Origin: Notospermus geniculatus
Taxonomy: Eukaryota > Nemertea > Pilidiophora > Heteronemertea > Lineidae
Direction of reading: 5' to 3'
DNA length: 64,000 nt
Assembly (NCBI GenBank): GCA_002633025.1
Contig: NMRB01000115.1
Location: forward strand, 445,669-509,668
Below are positions 33,364-44,728 of the stretch, piece by piece. The notes under the pieces are model-generated. The model worked only from the letters and a program-made list of their open reading frames with translations, searched no databases and was not told where the DNA came from. The stretch's first letter is position 1, and the number at the start of each line of letters is the position of its first letter. A program made the position numbers and the translations under genes.

Positions 33364-33769
33364 GACTCGACCACAAAACCTTCTTGTCCTGCCCTTATCT
33401 ATCAAACGTGTGGCATTACTTGGGAGAATGGGGTATGCACAGTCAATCTTGACGGTAGCTGGCGTGTGTGTTTATGGGTACTATGACAACATTGTGTTGT
33501 TTGCCTTTAAATGCGTAGAACTTTCCAGACAGTACCGTTCTAATGAAAAGAATGTAACCTTTTTCAAAAATTAGGCTACCCATTCCTAGTGTGGGACAAA
33601 CACTGCTCTTAACACTCGGTGGGGCTGGCCGTTAATGGGCTTCTTTTTTTATATAAACTTATTTTATTCACTGCTTGAGAAAGGGATTGAACAACAGGCG
33701 CATGCCTGTCAACGTTTTCTCCCAAGAATTACACGAAGTATTGCTGCATCAAGATTAACTTCTTCCGAA

Positions 33770-34258
33770 GGTATGCATATCGGCATGATAATGATCATCT
33801 TACAAATACAAAATCATGTCGTCATACTCTTAGTAATCAAATTAGTATTTCAAAGGAAACTTATGAGAGGTTAGGGTAAATAAGGATTATGACAGTAATC
33901 AATCCTAAAAAGTGGCAATTAGAATCAACGTTTTATAATCATCAGCAGTGCCAGTCAATCGTACTGATGACACGATAATCAAATATGTTAAATTGAAACT
34001 TAAACTCCCTTTTTGGAGAAACTGTATGGTACAGTGGCCACCCATTTGATTAGTATCGCGTCATCAGTACAATTGACTGCACTGACGATGATTATAAAAC
34101 ATTGATTCTAATTGCCGCTTTTAGGGAATGATTACTAATATAATCATTACTTACCGTAAACTCCCAGAAGTTTCCTTTGAAATTCTAACTTGATTACTAA
34201 GAGTATGACGACTTGATATTGTAAGATTAGATGATAATTTCCATGCCCATACCTTGGA
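33770..34258. repeat. 490-bp inverted repeat with two arm pairs
   Basis: Outer arms: GTCGTCATACTCTTAGTAAT at 33817-33836 and its complement near 34190; inner arms AGAATCAACGTTTTATAATC and its complement near 34090, plus TCGTACTGATGACACGATAA and its diverged complement. The arms are less well matched than in the MITE families, suggesting greater age. Confidence 0.75.
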
Positions 34259-34589
34259 CAGTTATCACGATTGAATGAATACATGCACCAAAAATAAGAG
34301 TAAACCAAAGATTTAGTCATTGTGACATCTTCATTTTTCATTTTCCACTGAGCTGATGCATTTTTGAGATAAAGATGGAAGAAAAATCTATGTTTTCCTC
34401 CCTGCTTTAACTCCCTCTTCATTGTCTTCCCTGTGTTTGTGTCCCTGGGAAATGAAGATTAAGATGTCAAGGAATGCATTGGTCTTGAATGAGACAAACC
34501 TATTGGCCATCTCAATGGGCAATTTTGTTTATATACCGGTAATGTTAGAAAGAAAGTAATTGGGATGGTAGAATTCATGTCAAAATCGT

Positions 34590-34874
34590 AATAGATATTA
34601 ATTTAGTAAGAAAAACTTTACTAAGATTTTTCTGATAAGATATTTATAGGAAGAAATATTTTAGTAAGATTTTTCTGATAAGATATTTATAGGAAGAAAA
34701 AAATTAGTAAGATTTTAAAGATATTTCTCACGAGAAACTCTTACTAAGAAAAATCTTATAAGAGTCTTCTTATAAGAAAAATCTAAGTGACATTTTTCTT
34801 ACTACTGTCTCACTAAGAAACAGCTAAGATACTTAGCAAGAAAATATAAGATCCTTCTTAAGATTTATGTCCTG
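34590..34874. mobile_element. Family A inverted-repeat element, copy 5 (left end lost)
   Basis: Lacks the CCAGGACATAAATC left end, starts within AGTAAGAAAAACTTTACTAA, and ends CTTAAGATTTATGTCCTG. The internal unit TTTTTCTGATAAGATATTTA then TAGGAAGAAA is tandemly duplicated. Confidence 0.85.
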
Positions 34875-34929
34875 AATTACCTTGATTGAATGTGATGACA
34901 ATATAAAAAAGAAGATTTCATAACAAACT

Positions 34930-35186
34930 GGGTCCATATTCATAAACACACTTAAGTCAAAGTGTGATACTTATCTTTTGTGTTGACCAAAGGATAAGTG
35001 TCACACTTAGACTTAAGTAGTTTTATGAATAATAGGGAGGTTGAGATCAGCAACTTATCACGGATCGTTATACGTATACTGATCGAAATGTACACAAAAT
35101 TTGTCCTCGTTGTACAGAATTCTATCCGTATACGTATAAGGATCCGTGATAAGTCGCTGATCTCAACCTCCCTATTTGCCCTGAAG
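34930..35186. mobile_element. Family E hairpin with a nested TAGGGAGGTT element
   Basis: Family E begins GGGTCCATATTCATAAACAC and folds back at about 34985 with GTGTCACACTTAGACTTAAG and TTTTATGAAT. Its right tip is displaced to GCCCTGAAG at 35178-35186 by an insertion at about 35033-35175, whose ends are TAGGGAGGTTGAGATCAGC and GCTGATCTCAACCTCCCTA, with ACGTATA words inside. Confidence 0.82.
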
Positions 35187-36150
35187 TCTAGTACTTATCT
35201 TTCCTTTATGAAAGATAATCTTTCCTTTAAGAAAGATAGGTGGTGAACTTGGACTGAAATTATTTTATGACTAAGGTCCCTAGTTTTATAATATACAGTA
35301 GGCCTATGTTTATTCGTACATCACATCAGATACAGATGCAAGTACAATTTGGTGCAAGGTGTCAGGTGCAATGAAAAAGGTACACCATTGTTATGTGTGG
35401 GAATTTTACGGGGACCAATTGTTAGGGCGTGGCAATGGATATTTTCTATTAAGTGATTTATCTACGGGGACATTTTTTCCTTCACAAAAAGGTTCTATCA
35501 TCCCAATTACACGATGTTACATAACTCTGAAATGAGAGTTTGGCTTGTTCTTTATCAAGTCATGGAATTTGTGTTGTCGAAATAACAATAAAAATGACGA
35601 ACTATAAATAATGGGGTTAAAGACAAGAAAAACAGGGCTCTATTTTCCTATGTGTTTATGTAAACCTAGTGTCTGCTTTGAATGCAACTGACTGTGCCAT
35701 TTTATTTAAAGTTAGCATTTGTCAAAAGTTTTGATTGGCTGTAGCTTGCTATTTCGCCAAGGGCTGAAGAAAGTTGGTGGCATGTAGGCCTGAACTCTGC
35801 ACTGGGCTGTATGCTATAGTATAGTTGACTGAGATGGCAAACGTCTTAAGACGTTCATATGTTCTTGTCATCATGATCACCCTGTCCTAAATATGTGTGT
35901 TACTCACAATTTGTGCTCCATGGGCTAATATTAAGTGCACGATTCCAAATAACGTAACAATGTCATTACATAATAAGTACATCTCATCACTTCTCATGTA
36001 CCATGCTTCAAGTTAAATGTTGCCTTAACCCGCTGTCATGGACTTACTCTGCATGCCATTTGATGTTACCGTGCTCACCTAACAGATCCCTGAACTGGTC
36101 AGTGTTATCTATCAATAGGTATAGGTAAAGGTAGGACAACTCCTAACAGT

Positions 36151-36262
36151 CCAGGGTCCATATTCATAAACATACTAAAGTCAAAGTGTCCTCCTTTCCT
36201 TTTGTGTTGAACAAAGGATAAGTGTCACACTTATACTTAAGTTTTATGAATATGGACCCTGG
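36151..36262. mobile_element. Family E hairpin, copy 2
   Basis: CAGGGTCCATATTCATAAAC and TTTATGAATATGGACCCTG are inverted repeats; the whole 112 bp folds into one long hairpin with AAGGATAAGTGTCACACTTA in the right arm. Confidence 0.9.
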
Positions 36263-36980
36263 ACCATATAAAGGTTGAGTTCAAAAAGCAACAGTGTTCC
36301 AAACCCACATAAGCATATCAGCTGGAGAAAGCTCTTCTTGTCCTATTCATATGTTCATAAGTTTTGATATAAAAACGATAGCAAAGAAAATATTCTTGAT
36401 GACAATCAGGCAGCAGCCCACATATCTTCTGGCAAATGTTGATTTTTGTTTAATGGCTTTGTGTGGAGGTTACGTAAACGAACCCTATCCCGGTAGACCA
36501 TATCTTACAAGACTTCAGGGCTATGCCGAATGGTTACCATGGTTACTGAGGTAATGGTACATCTGTTACTAATGCATGGTTGCACCTATTCCAATCTCGG
36601 AAAATCTATATGCTGGAAATTAAGATTTGGAAGCATATTTTGGATGTACGATTTGCTAAGTATCTCAAAAATTGGTAGAAAAGATTAAAACCATTGTTCA
36701 TGTCAGCATTTGGAACATGTGGCTCAGTCATGCTGATTTATGTAGTATACATGGCATGTACATGTATCTACTATCCTCTGGAACGTTATGTCCAACTGTT
36801 AACAGGATGCACGTAGCAACTATAATTCAGTTAACTCATTATCTATCAATGCTTACCTGGGGCTAGAAATAAAACTTCGTGATAATTTAAAAATTGTGTT
36901 GGTGGACAGTGATTTGGGTAAACACAAATTCAGCGGTGAGTTGATGCTTGTTCCCAATAGAGGTACCAGTGCTGTGACAA

Positions 36981-37446
36981 CCCAGGAGATATATCTTACT
37001 AATAATCGTATAATTTTCTTATAAGTGAGTGCCTAAGCTATTTCTTACTGAGAAATTAGTAAGACAAATTTTACTAGGATATTTCTTATAAGATTGCTAT
37101 AGAACTTTTCTTAGGGTCGTATTTCAGAACGTTCCTTAACGTTAAGGTCGACCTTAAGTCTATTGTAAAACCATCGAGAACAAAAGATTTAAGGTGGACC
37201 TTAATATTAAGGAAGTTCTAAAATACGGCCCTTAGTGTCAATTTTCTAATCAGATATTTGTGAGAAAAATCTGAATAAGATTTTTAATTTTTTCTTTCAA
37301 GAATCTTATAAGAAAAATCTTATAAGGTTCTTATGACAAAACTCTTATCAGGATTTTTCTTACAAATACCTTACTAACAAATAAGATAGGCCTACATGTA
37401 CTTACTGAGAAAATTATATGGTTATTAGTAAGATTTTTCTCCTGGG
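36981..37446. mobile_element. Family A inverted-repeat element, copy 6, with nested family F
   Basis: CCCAGGAGATATATCTTACT at the left and AGTAAGATTTTTCTCCTGGG at the right. A family F hairpin (37114-37232) interrupts it, flanked by TTA on both sides, so family F moved after this copy of A was in place. Confidence 0.9.
37114..37232. mobile_element. Family F hairpin element nested in family A
   Basis: GGGTCGTATTTCAGAACGTT and AAGTTCTAAAATACGGCCC are inverted repeats. TTA immediately precedes and follows, a 3-bp target duplication. About 90 percent alike by eye to the copy at 27993-28113. Confidence 0.88.
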
Positions 37447-38126
37447 AAACATAAAAAACAGGCAAATTAACATTACTGAATAACTTACTGATGCAAGTTA
37501 ACTTAAATGTAATTATTTTTTGGTGTCGACGAACTGTCATATCTTGCTATAACGTCAATGTTCTATCAAGAATGTTATCACTATAACCTTTCAACTAATG
37601 CACAGAGTGTCTGAATGAAAACAAACACCCTGCATGCGATATTCCTTTCATGGGGAGTGTTCGATGGGGGATAGCTCTGCGTGTGAACACTGTCGTGTTG
37701 AACGAGTGTGCCTGTGGTTTGTTTTTATCCCTACTACTCAAATGAACGTTCCCCCAATCGTTGGAGCAATGCTAATAAAATTCCCTGGGGCCTAGTGCTG
37801 GCATCCAAGATAATTGTTAAAGGGATACTCCACTCATTGTGTAAAATTTTGAATTTTTGAAATATCATTAATACATTCAAATTCATTGATATCTGCAACA
37901 TGTCAGATTTTTTAAAAATCAGCAAACTCCTCATTTTAAGTATTTTAATTGAATCCCAAGGAGACAATAGCACAGCACACATGATGTCATGTGTGCTCAA
38001 TGCATATTTATGAAGGAACAACNCAACCTGCAAAGCCTACAAGTCCAAAATTTGAAATCAGTAACCCGTCCATCGAACAGTTACACTATAATAACAAGAG
38101 TCAGGACAGTCCGACAAACATGGACA

Positions 38127-38897
38127 CTACCCATGTTTTTTCACCAACATGATGAAAGGAGGGTCTTTAACCTGAATGATCTTGTAGGCACCGTCTGTTT
38201 TTTCCTTCCGTTCACGCAGCAGTTTTCCCCGTAGCTGTTGGAGCTTTAATGGTAAATCGACAAACACCGCGAAGCCGCATCCCGGCTTCAGGGTAGAGAA
38301 GGCATTACTTAAAACTAGATCCCTGTCGCTTAGCTTAGCAAACCGAGCTATGACGTTCTTCTTTCCAGGCGGGCCGCCCTTCAGACGATGGACGGCCTGA
38401 AAGAACATGTCCGCTACCTTTGCTCTATCCAAACCAAGGTTTTCTACTAAAAAATCTCGAACTTTCCTTTCAGATTCCAAAGCAACCTCTTTCACATCAC
38501 CCTCGATTCCTTTAAAAATCAGATTCCACTTTCTGTTCCAAATTTCAAATCTCAGTTGGTCATTCTCGATATTAACGAACCTATCTTCTACAGCGTGTTT
38601 CGATTCGATGGACTCCAGTTCGAACGCTTCCACAGATTTTTCAATATCGGTCAGTCGATCACCTAAGACAGTTACTTCCTCTTTCAAGGACTTCACATCA
38701 CTAGAGATCAACTTATACATGTTTGCGAAGCATTTTGGCAGGTCTGCAAAACTGGAACACTTGAACATGTCCGCCGTACTTTTTTCTTCCTTTTCGCATG
38801 TGGGCATTTTCGCCTGTGCCATTTTAGGTGCCAGTTTTTTTGGCCCCATGGAGAGCAAAGAGGAAGCAAACTTAACCAAACACCGTAACGAAGTCAA
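38127..38897 (-). CDS. LINE retrotransposon ORF1 protein
   Basis: 256 residues on the minus strand, intact from methionine to stop. A lysine-rich N-terminus leads into a predicted coiled coil at about residues 62-118 (heptad-like LKEEVTVLGDRLTDIEKSVE). Then comes an RRM-like domain at about 122-200 (NRKWNLIFKGIEG as first strand, KNVIARFAKLSDRDLVLSNA toward the end) and a basic C-terminal domain to about 250. This order is that of L1-type ORF1 RNA-binding proteins, which coat the retrotransposon RNA as trimers. No reverse transcriptase or endonuclease frame follows the stop; a single N lies about 100 bases beyond it, so ORF2 is deleted, unassembled or 5'-fragment only. It is unrelated to the host channel gene. 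Confidence 0.85.
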   Translation of the reverse strand: MTSLRCLVKFASSLLSMGPKKLAPKMAQAKMPTCEKEEKSTADMFKCSSFADLPKCFANMYKLISSDVKSLKEEVTVLGDRLTDIEKSVEAFELESIESKHAVEDRFVNIENDQLRFEIWNRKWNLIFKGIEGDVKEVALESERKVRDFLVENLGLDRAKVADMFFQAVHRLKGGPPGKKNVIARFAKLSDRDLVLSNAFSTLKPGCGFAVFVDLPLKLQQLRGKLLRERKEKTDGAYKIIQVKDPPFIMLVKKHG

Positions 38898-39219
38898 TCA
38901 CTCGAGGCTAGAAGTGAAGCCACACAATGGTCAACTATGACTATACACAGTGCACAATGGGATCTATATGAGTGCCCTGTAGATCGTATGTGTATATGGT
39001 ACACGCGGACGCACCTGAATTCCAAGGTCGAAACCAATAAGTCCTCCTTTCACCAATAAATCTTCACTTGACTCTAAAATAACTGACCACGGCCGTTTTA
39101 TCCATCAACGATATTTCGAATTAGCAAGTCATTTCCGATTAACGTCTAGGAAAACTAAGGAAATTTGACAAAACCCCGGGAGCTTTTCCTCAACAGTTCT
39201 TACCACTCCGCCATCTTAG

Positions 39220-39372
39220 TTAATCTTCCTTAATCTGTCCTTAATTGAGAGGTGTCCTGATTACAGAGGTTGAAATGAATAGAAATGACCAGTTTGGGAC
39301 TGAACATTGGTGTCCTGATTAGAGAGGTGTCCTCCTGGCAGAGGTGTCCGTTAAGGGAGGTTCTACTGTATT
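39220..39372. repeat. GAGGTGTCC direct-repeat block
   Basis: GAGAGGTGTCCTGATTA occurs twice, followed by GGCAGAGGTGTCCGTTAAGG and TTCTACTGTA. Such blocks are common dispersed repeats in animal genomes. It lies upstream of the LINE ORF1 in its reading direction and could be the LINE 5' region. Confidence 0.5.
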
Positions 39373-40337
39373 TGATATATTTTTGCACGGTGTCTACAAA
39401 GTTAATGACGAGCAAGATGCCCCACAGTGTTATGTTCCTTTTTTTCCATAAGATATCTTCTTCTACAGAATCTGTCCAAAAAGTGTACCTTCAGATTTCC
39501 TGGGCCCAGGTTGTGTAATATTCAAGTTTTTAACCTGGTCACAGCCTTTTAGGTACACTTTTTTGGGACACAATGTAGAACGAGAACTCCGCTATCATCT
39601 CTTATAGTTAATCAGACAGCTGTATTAATGCTAACTATTTGTGCTTAAAATCAAGCTGTATCTTCATTCACGTTTAGGAAACTTGCACAAGTGACCGTAT
39701 TCTCGGTCTTAAGGATAATGCCAAACGCTATGAACATGAACATCTTCAGTGTAGCTTTTTATGTTGAGTTAGTTCAGTGTATACCACCTAAAGGGAAGCT
39801 GTCCAAACCTAGATGTTTCACCATGTCACACGCATTACCATCTCACATTATATTGCATGAATGTATCATGATAATGGTAGCATCCCACATCTCACATCGG
39901 CAGCAGTTGTCTGTGAGCGCTCGAAATGCTTTTAATAAATACTTTTGTGGGGAGGGGTAGTTGGCAAAAAGTGACACTGGTAGAATTTTTCCTTATTTTG
40001 TGATGACCGCAAAATGTCCCCGGTTAGTTAGTAAGCTACACTATGGAAAAGTCCCTTTGATGTTGGTTGATTCGGACGTAGCTTGATGTGAGAAGAACTC
40101 TCGCATTATTCTTTTTTTGGGGTGGGGGGGNCTAACCAACAATGTCCCCGGTCAATTTCGAAGCTAATCAAAACAACATGGGCAGAATTCTTTCATTTTT
40201 TGGAACACCAACAATGTCCTCGGTTAGTATGTAAGCTACACCCCTCCTCACACACACTGGCATGCATGGACAACTGCTGCTGTAACCATAAAACACCTCA
40301 ACAATCACCTCATTTTTTTATCAATTGTGTTTTTCAG

Positions 40338-40352
40338 GACAAAAAAGAAGAG
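40338..40352 (+). CDS. Cav2: Candidate 15-nt microexon (DKKEE)
   Basis: Strong acceptor (long T tract, TTTTTCAG) followed by five codons DKKEE and donor GTTAGT. Phase 0 at both ends, so inclusion or skipping would keep the Cav2 frame between 31681 and 42899. Only splice borders and phase support it. Confidence 0.3.
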
Positions 40353-40731
40353 GTTAGTGTTAGAACTATGCCACCTTTTGTCACCTTTTTGTAGTGCCAT
40401 TGGCCAGACTGTGGTTGCTATGTATTTTGATATAACTGCATGCTTTTGGCACTGCAACATTTAAGTGTGGCCATTGTATGTGTTTTTCAACATTTTACAA
40501 TTTCATCACTTAAAATTTTCTTGCACTTCATCATTCTCTTTGATCTTCACATTTTGACATTGTTTTTCTGTGATCATACTCTTGTTTCATACTTCCGTAT
40601 ATCTTGTTTCATACTTCCATACTTCCGTATATCAAAAACATGCATTTTAAAGTTGTTATTGACTAGAATTCTTTGGGAATTGCAATCTGAAAGTGGCAGT
40701 TACGCAGTTGTGAAAATATCTTTCTTTGCAG

Positions 40732-40755
40732 TTGTCATTTGTGAAGAAAGTGAAG
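40732..40755 (+). CDS. Cav2: Candidate 24-nt microexon (LSFVKKVK)
   Basis: Acceptor ATCTTTCTTTGCAG, eight codons LSFVKKVK, donor GTAGAC; phase 0 at both ends. It would insert a basic patch into the tail. The donor is mediocre and there is no family match, so this is a suggestion only. Confidence 0.3.
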
Positions 40756-40881
40756 GTAGACGAAAGCCTGCAAAGCAGAAGATTTTGAATATTACCCTAA
40801 ACATGTTCCCATGTGCCAAGTACTTTTTGGTGGTTAGCTAACAAGCATTAATGCGAAGCTAGATTTTCAGGGTCACTTACA

Positions 40882-41237
40882 CCCAGGACATCAGTTACCA
40901 AAAATTCATAAGCAATATGAATTTTTGATCTTACTAATAATCTTATAATTTTTTTATTAAGTATCTTTGCTATTTCTTAGTAAGAATAATCTTAGTATCT
41001 TTTTTCTGATAAGATTCTTACAAGAAAAATCTTTGAATAAGCTTTTTTCTTACCAGTATCTTACTAAGAAAAATCTTCGATACTGAATCTTGTAAGAACA
41101 TCTTACTAAGAATTTTCTACTGAGAATCTTATTAGAAAAATCTTACTACGATTTTCCTTACTAAGACCTTACTAAGAAATAGTTTAAAATGCTTACTAAG
41201 AGAATTATAAGATTATGAGTAAGATTCATGTCCTCGG
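40882..41237. mobile_element. Family A inverted-repeat element, copy 7
   Basis: Starts CCCAGGACAT, then 35 unrelated bases, then CTTACTAATAATCTTATAAT; ends TAAGATTCATGTCCTCGG. A small insertion or rearrangement has split the left end. Confidence 0.85.
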
Positions 41238-42267
41238 CAGTATGTTAGCTGATAACTGTCAGCTGATCAAATTCGGTGAGGAAATTCTGGTCTCATGTTT
41301 TAGCAGCTGTTTTGATGCTGTTTAAAAACATCCATGTATTCCATGACTCTCTTCATCAGATTGCATTTTCTTCAATTTTCTTCCTTAATTTTTTCTTGAG
41401 CATGAAGTATTTATGGCCTAATTCCATATTAAGATTAAGATTTATTTATTACAACGAACTAGGCCTAGAAGCCCCTAACATTCTTCTACTCTAATCTCTA
41501 TAGATCACTTAATGCAGCAATACACACTGCTCTTTCACCTCTCCTCGTCAGATTTTCAGATCACCACTGTATCATACACTTTATTCATTCAAGGATTCAT
41601 TGTAGTCAGCCATTTTAACCGTCACATTTTCACCCACGTGGGAAATCTTCCACACAGATTATGCACATAGCCGAGGGGCAAGATTTGCCCGCTCCAATTT
41701 CCGGCTGCAATTTCTATTTTGACACTTGGTTAGTCAGTAATGCCAATTGTTAGTGATTGTAAGTAATGAACAGTTTTTTGTGGTATTTTATAAAATCATT
41801 TTTTTCCTTCGCCTGATAGTCCCTATGACTGAAACGTGAACGAGTGCAATTTAATGAAATCAAGCAAATTTACGTCCACCTTTCACGAGTGTTGGCATTC
41901 CTGGTTAAGCCAATTTTGGGTTGCTAAACAATAGGTTACGTTTTCGTGTATGCAACCATCCATATCTTCTCGTTTTTGCGTCCCCTTATGCATCTTGGGA
42001 TTGGCAATACAAGGCATGTGCATTTCTTGTTCACTGAATATGGTTTGGTATTTGCAAAGCCAAGGAGTAGTGTACAGTGATATGTTACTGGTATGTACAG
42101 TGACTTGTTATCAGCACGACTAAACTCTTCGTGACGAGGCTACAGGAAGCCATGTTGGCCTTTAAAAAAATCCTGCTGTAAATACGATGTTTCTTATACT
42201 GGTTTTCATCTGAGACATCAGAGGTATGTGTCTCACCAAACGAAGAGAAGGCCTTCATTTCGACAAT

Positions 42268-42652
42268 GAATACAACATTTTGGTTCCCGAAGCCACCGCT
42301 AGGGCTAGAGGGCTTCGGTATTTGCTGCCATGTTTGCGGCACAAAAGTTGTCGCGGATATATTTATAGATCATCATGTTGACATCACGGGTTATTTTTGG
42401 CCACGTGGATGCTAAATGTCATCGAACATGCCGTATCGCGCGGAATGGCAACACCGAGGAAGTTTCTTGATGAGAATGTTTGTGTGTGTTGCAGATCTAT
42501 AACAAAAGCCCAACATCATCGTTGTTTTATTTCGACCGGGGTGGAATGAAATTTTACGGGAACATGGAATCCTAAAATGACGTCAGCAACCAAATGGCAG
42601 CCAATACCGAAGCTTTCTAACCCTAGCGGCGGATTCGGGAACCAAAATGTGA
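42268..42652. mobile_element. 385-bp inverted-repeat element
   Basis: ACATTTTGGTTCCCGAAGCC and the diverged complement GGATTCGGGAACCAAAATGT; further inside, GGCTTCGGTATTTGCTGCCA with TGGCAGCCAATACCGAAGC. The arms are about 70 bp. Confidence 0.82.
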
Positions 42653-42898
42653 ATATGGATCAAATATTTGATCAACGCATCGACATGCCACATTTCAGTT
42701 TGTCACACGGTTTTCTTCTGTGTGTTCTCTCTGATTTTGGTGAAAAAAACCAACTACATGTTGTATATGTAGGTAGGAGTAAGCAAATGTCTAAAAACTT
42801 ATGAGAAATGCTACAGATTTGGTAGCTTTTTTGTGCATGGTCACACATATTTCTTAATACTATCTATTATTAGACTGTTCAATATGTTGATATTCCAG

Positions 42899-42973
42899 AA
42901 TAACTTAGATATGATGGCACTGCCATCGTCATCGCCTGAGACACCTCCAGACTCGCCCACTGATCAAAAAGGG
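42899..42973 (+). CDS. Cav2: Cav2 exon: C-terminal tail, proline/serine-rich
   Basis: A 75-nt exon, phase 0 at both ends: NNLDMMALPSSSPETPPDSP then TDQKG. Acceptor TTGATATTCCAG, donor GTAAAT. Low-complexity S/P/T content fits the variable cytosolic tail of Cav2, and it joins in frame to the recognisable RPPSLF exon at 48106. No family motif of its own. Confidence 0.65.
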
Positions 42974-43229
42974 GTAAATTCAACATCGATTTAACTGCAT
43001 GGCTGACTTGCTTCCAGGTGTTGGGTGCGAATTGCACGTGTCTAACTTTATCAGACTCATATGTGATTTGGGGACTATAGACGAAGTGTCCAGGTCCTGA
43101 AACGGGACATTTCAGAGGACACGATGCCATAACGGAACAGGGAACTACAGGGGAAAGGTAGCACATACAGGTGTACACCACTACAATGCAGCACAGCACA
43201 TGTTCTTGACAACTTGGGTAAAGAACTAA

Positions 43230-43660
43230 CTTCACTCCATATCCGATTGGAGCGAGGTTTTCAGCCGATATCGCCGCAACGGCTGGGTCAAATTCGACAT
43301 ACCGTACATCAATTGACTTGTCTTTCTTGTCGGTATCTTTCTGCTATCTACATTTTTCGCGTAAGGCCGGCATAACGCATCCCTTTCTCAAAACCCATTT
43401 CATTTCGCCGTGGTGTTCAGTGCAGTTTACACGTGCGCAATGCATTGCGTCATTTCAAAATGGCCGCCATTTCGGCCGTTAACACAAACTGTGATTGGTG
43501 AAAGAACTTTTTTCTGTCACGTTTATGGGGAAAATGACAGTGATGACTGCAGTAGCGACAAAAAAGGAAAATCGATTGATGCATGGTATGTCAAATTTGA
43601 CCCGGCCGTTGCGGAGATATCGGCCATAAACCTCGCGCCAATTGGATGTGGAATGGGACT
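43230..43660. repeat. Inverted repeat with about 100-bp arms
   Basis: ACTCCATATCCGATTGGAGC with its diverged complement GCCAATTGGATGTGGAAT, and GATATCGCCGCAACGGCTGG with CCGGCCGTTGCGGAGATATC. The arms differ at many bases. The open frame at 43410-43736 runs across the right arm and has no recognisable protein family. Confidence 0.75.
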
Positions 43661-44169
43661 GTTTGATGCCTATGGTAACCAAACAGACAAATCTGGGAAA
43701 CACGCATCTGCAAAAGTGTCCAGGGTCACAGGTTAGCACATGTTCCCTGTTCTACCTTGAACGTGTCTGTCTTTTGACACTTGCAGCACGATATGCTAAC
43801 TTCCGTTTTGAATTTCGGCCTCACAACTTGAATGTTCTTCACATTCACTACCCATCAACTGTTCTCAAAAAAACATCTTACATGTACGTAAAATGTCACC
43901 AAAACTAGTGACATTTCCAAAATCTTCCAATGTCCAATGGTCATGACGCCTTGGACAAAACTGTCGGATTTTGCAAGGCATAGGGGGCCTACTGTTTCTT
44001 TCTTTTTAACTTGCTGGAATTATTGCAAGAAGCTTTCTTGGTAAAGGTCCATTGAACTGCACCGGCAGCATCCAATCTTATGGATACACAAAATATCCAT
44101 TTCTATTGACCATGTACATGTACAGCTATACCTATGGATCTGCCAAAATTGGTCTCGTGAGCTACTACG

Positions 44170-44480
44170 CAGCTACGTATGTGCATGCCACAATTCGGCC
44201 TTTGGTATTTCGTACTGCAACTTGTGTAGATCTATGCCATGTATGCTACAACTTGGTCTTTTCTGTTTTTGACTGCCACTTATGTGCCTGCCACACTTGG
44301 CCTCTCGTATTTCGGACTGCCACTTATGTGCATGCCAAGTTGGTCTTTTGTGTTTCGGACTTCCAGTTACGTGCATGCCACGTCTTGGCCTTTGTGTTTC
44401 GGACTGCCACTTACGTGCATGCCACGTCTTGGCCTTCGCGCTTCGGACTGCCACTTAAGTGCATGCCACAACGTGCCATA
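44170..44480. repeat. Minisatellite, unit about 40 bp
   Basis: About seven units of TTTCGGACTGCCACTTATGT followed by GCATGCCACNNCTTGGCCTT. Open frames on both strands through it are a consequence of the repeat. Confidence 0.92.
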
Positions 44481-44728
44481 TAAAGCTACGCAACAACATG
44501 GCGTAAATGAACCGAAACCTAAGTGCATGTCACATTCTGGCCGGTTGTACCGATCCATTCAGGAGCCGCAAACTAAACGTTGACCTCAACTGCCCCATGG
44601 CTACCACTCAGAATTGTCTCGAGTGATACATGTCTTCAAGGCCTCTGTGCAAGCTTGTACACTTTGCATGTGATTTTGTGGTGCAAAAGATTTCACTGGT
44701 AACTGCGAATACGTCAAATGTACTTATT

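Larger units (their letters stand above)
31682..42898. other. 11.2-kb intron in the C-terminal tail
   Basis: Contains family C (32000-32150), a long inverted repeat (32206-33363), a second long inverted repeat (33770-34258), family A (34590-34874, 36981-37446, 40882-41237), family E (34930-35186, 36151-36262), a LINE ORF1 on the minus strand (38127-38897), a repeated GAGGTGTCC region (39220-39370), an inverted-repeat element (42268-42652), two candidate microexons (40338, 40732) and single Ns at 38023 and 40131. The stretch 35290-35400 resembles a retroposon tail. The stretches 35460-36140 and 36300-36980 show nothing I can name. Confidence 0.7.

Noticed and set aside
38407-38940. Plus-strand frame of 177 codons
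   Set aside because: It is antisense to the LINE ORF1, whose minus-strand reading has clear coiled-coil and RRM-like features.
43410-43736. Plus-strand frame of 108 codons
   Set aside because: It crosses one arm of an inverted repeat, and the other arm gives similar peptides in antisense; no known domain.
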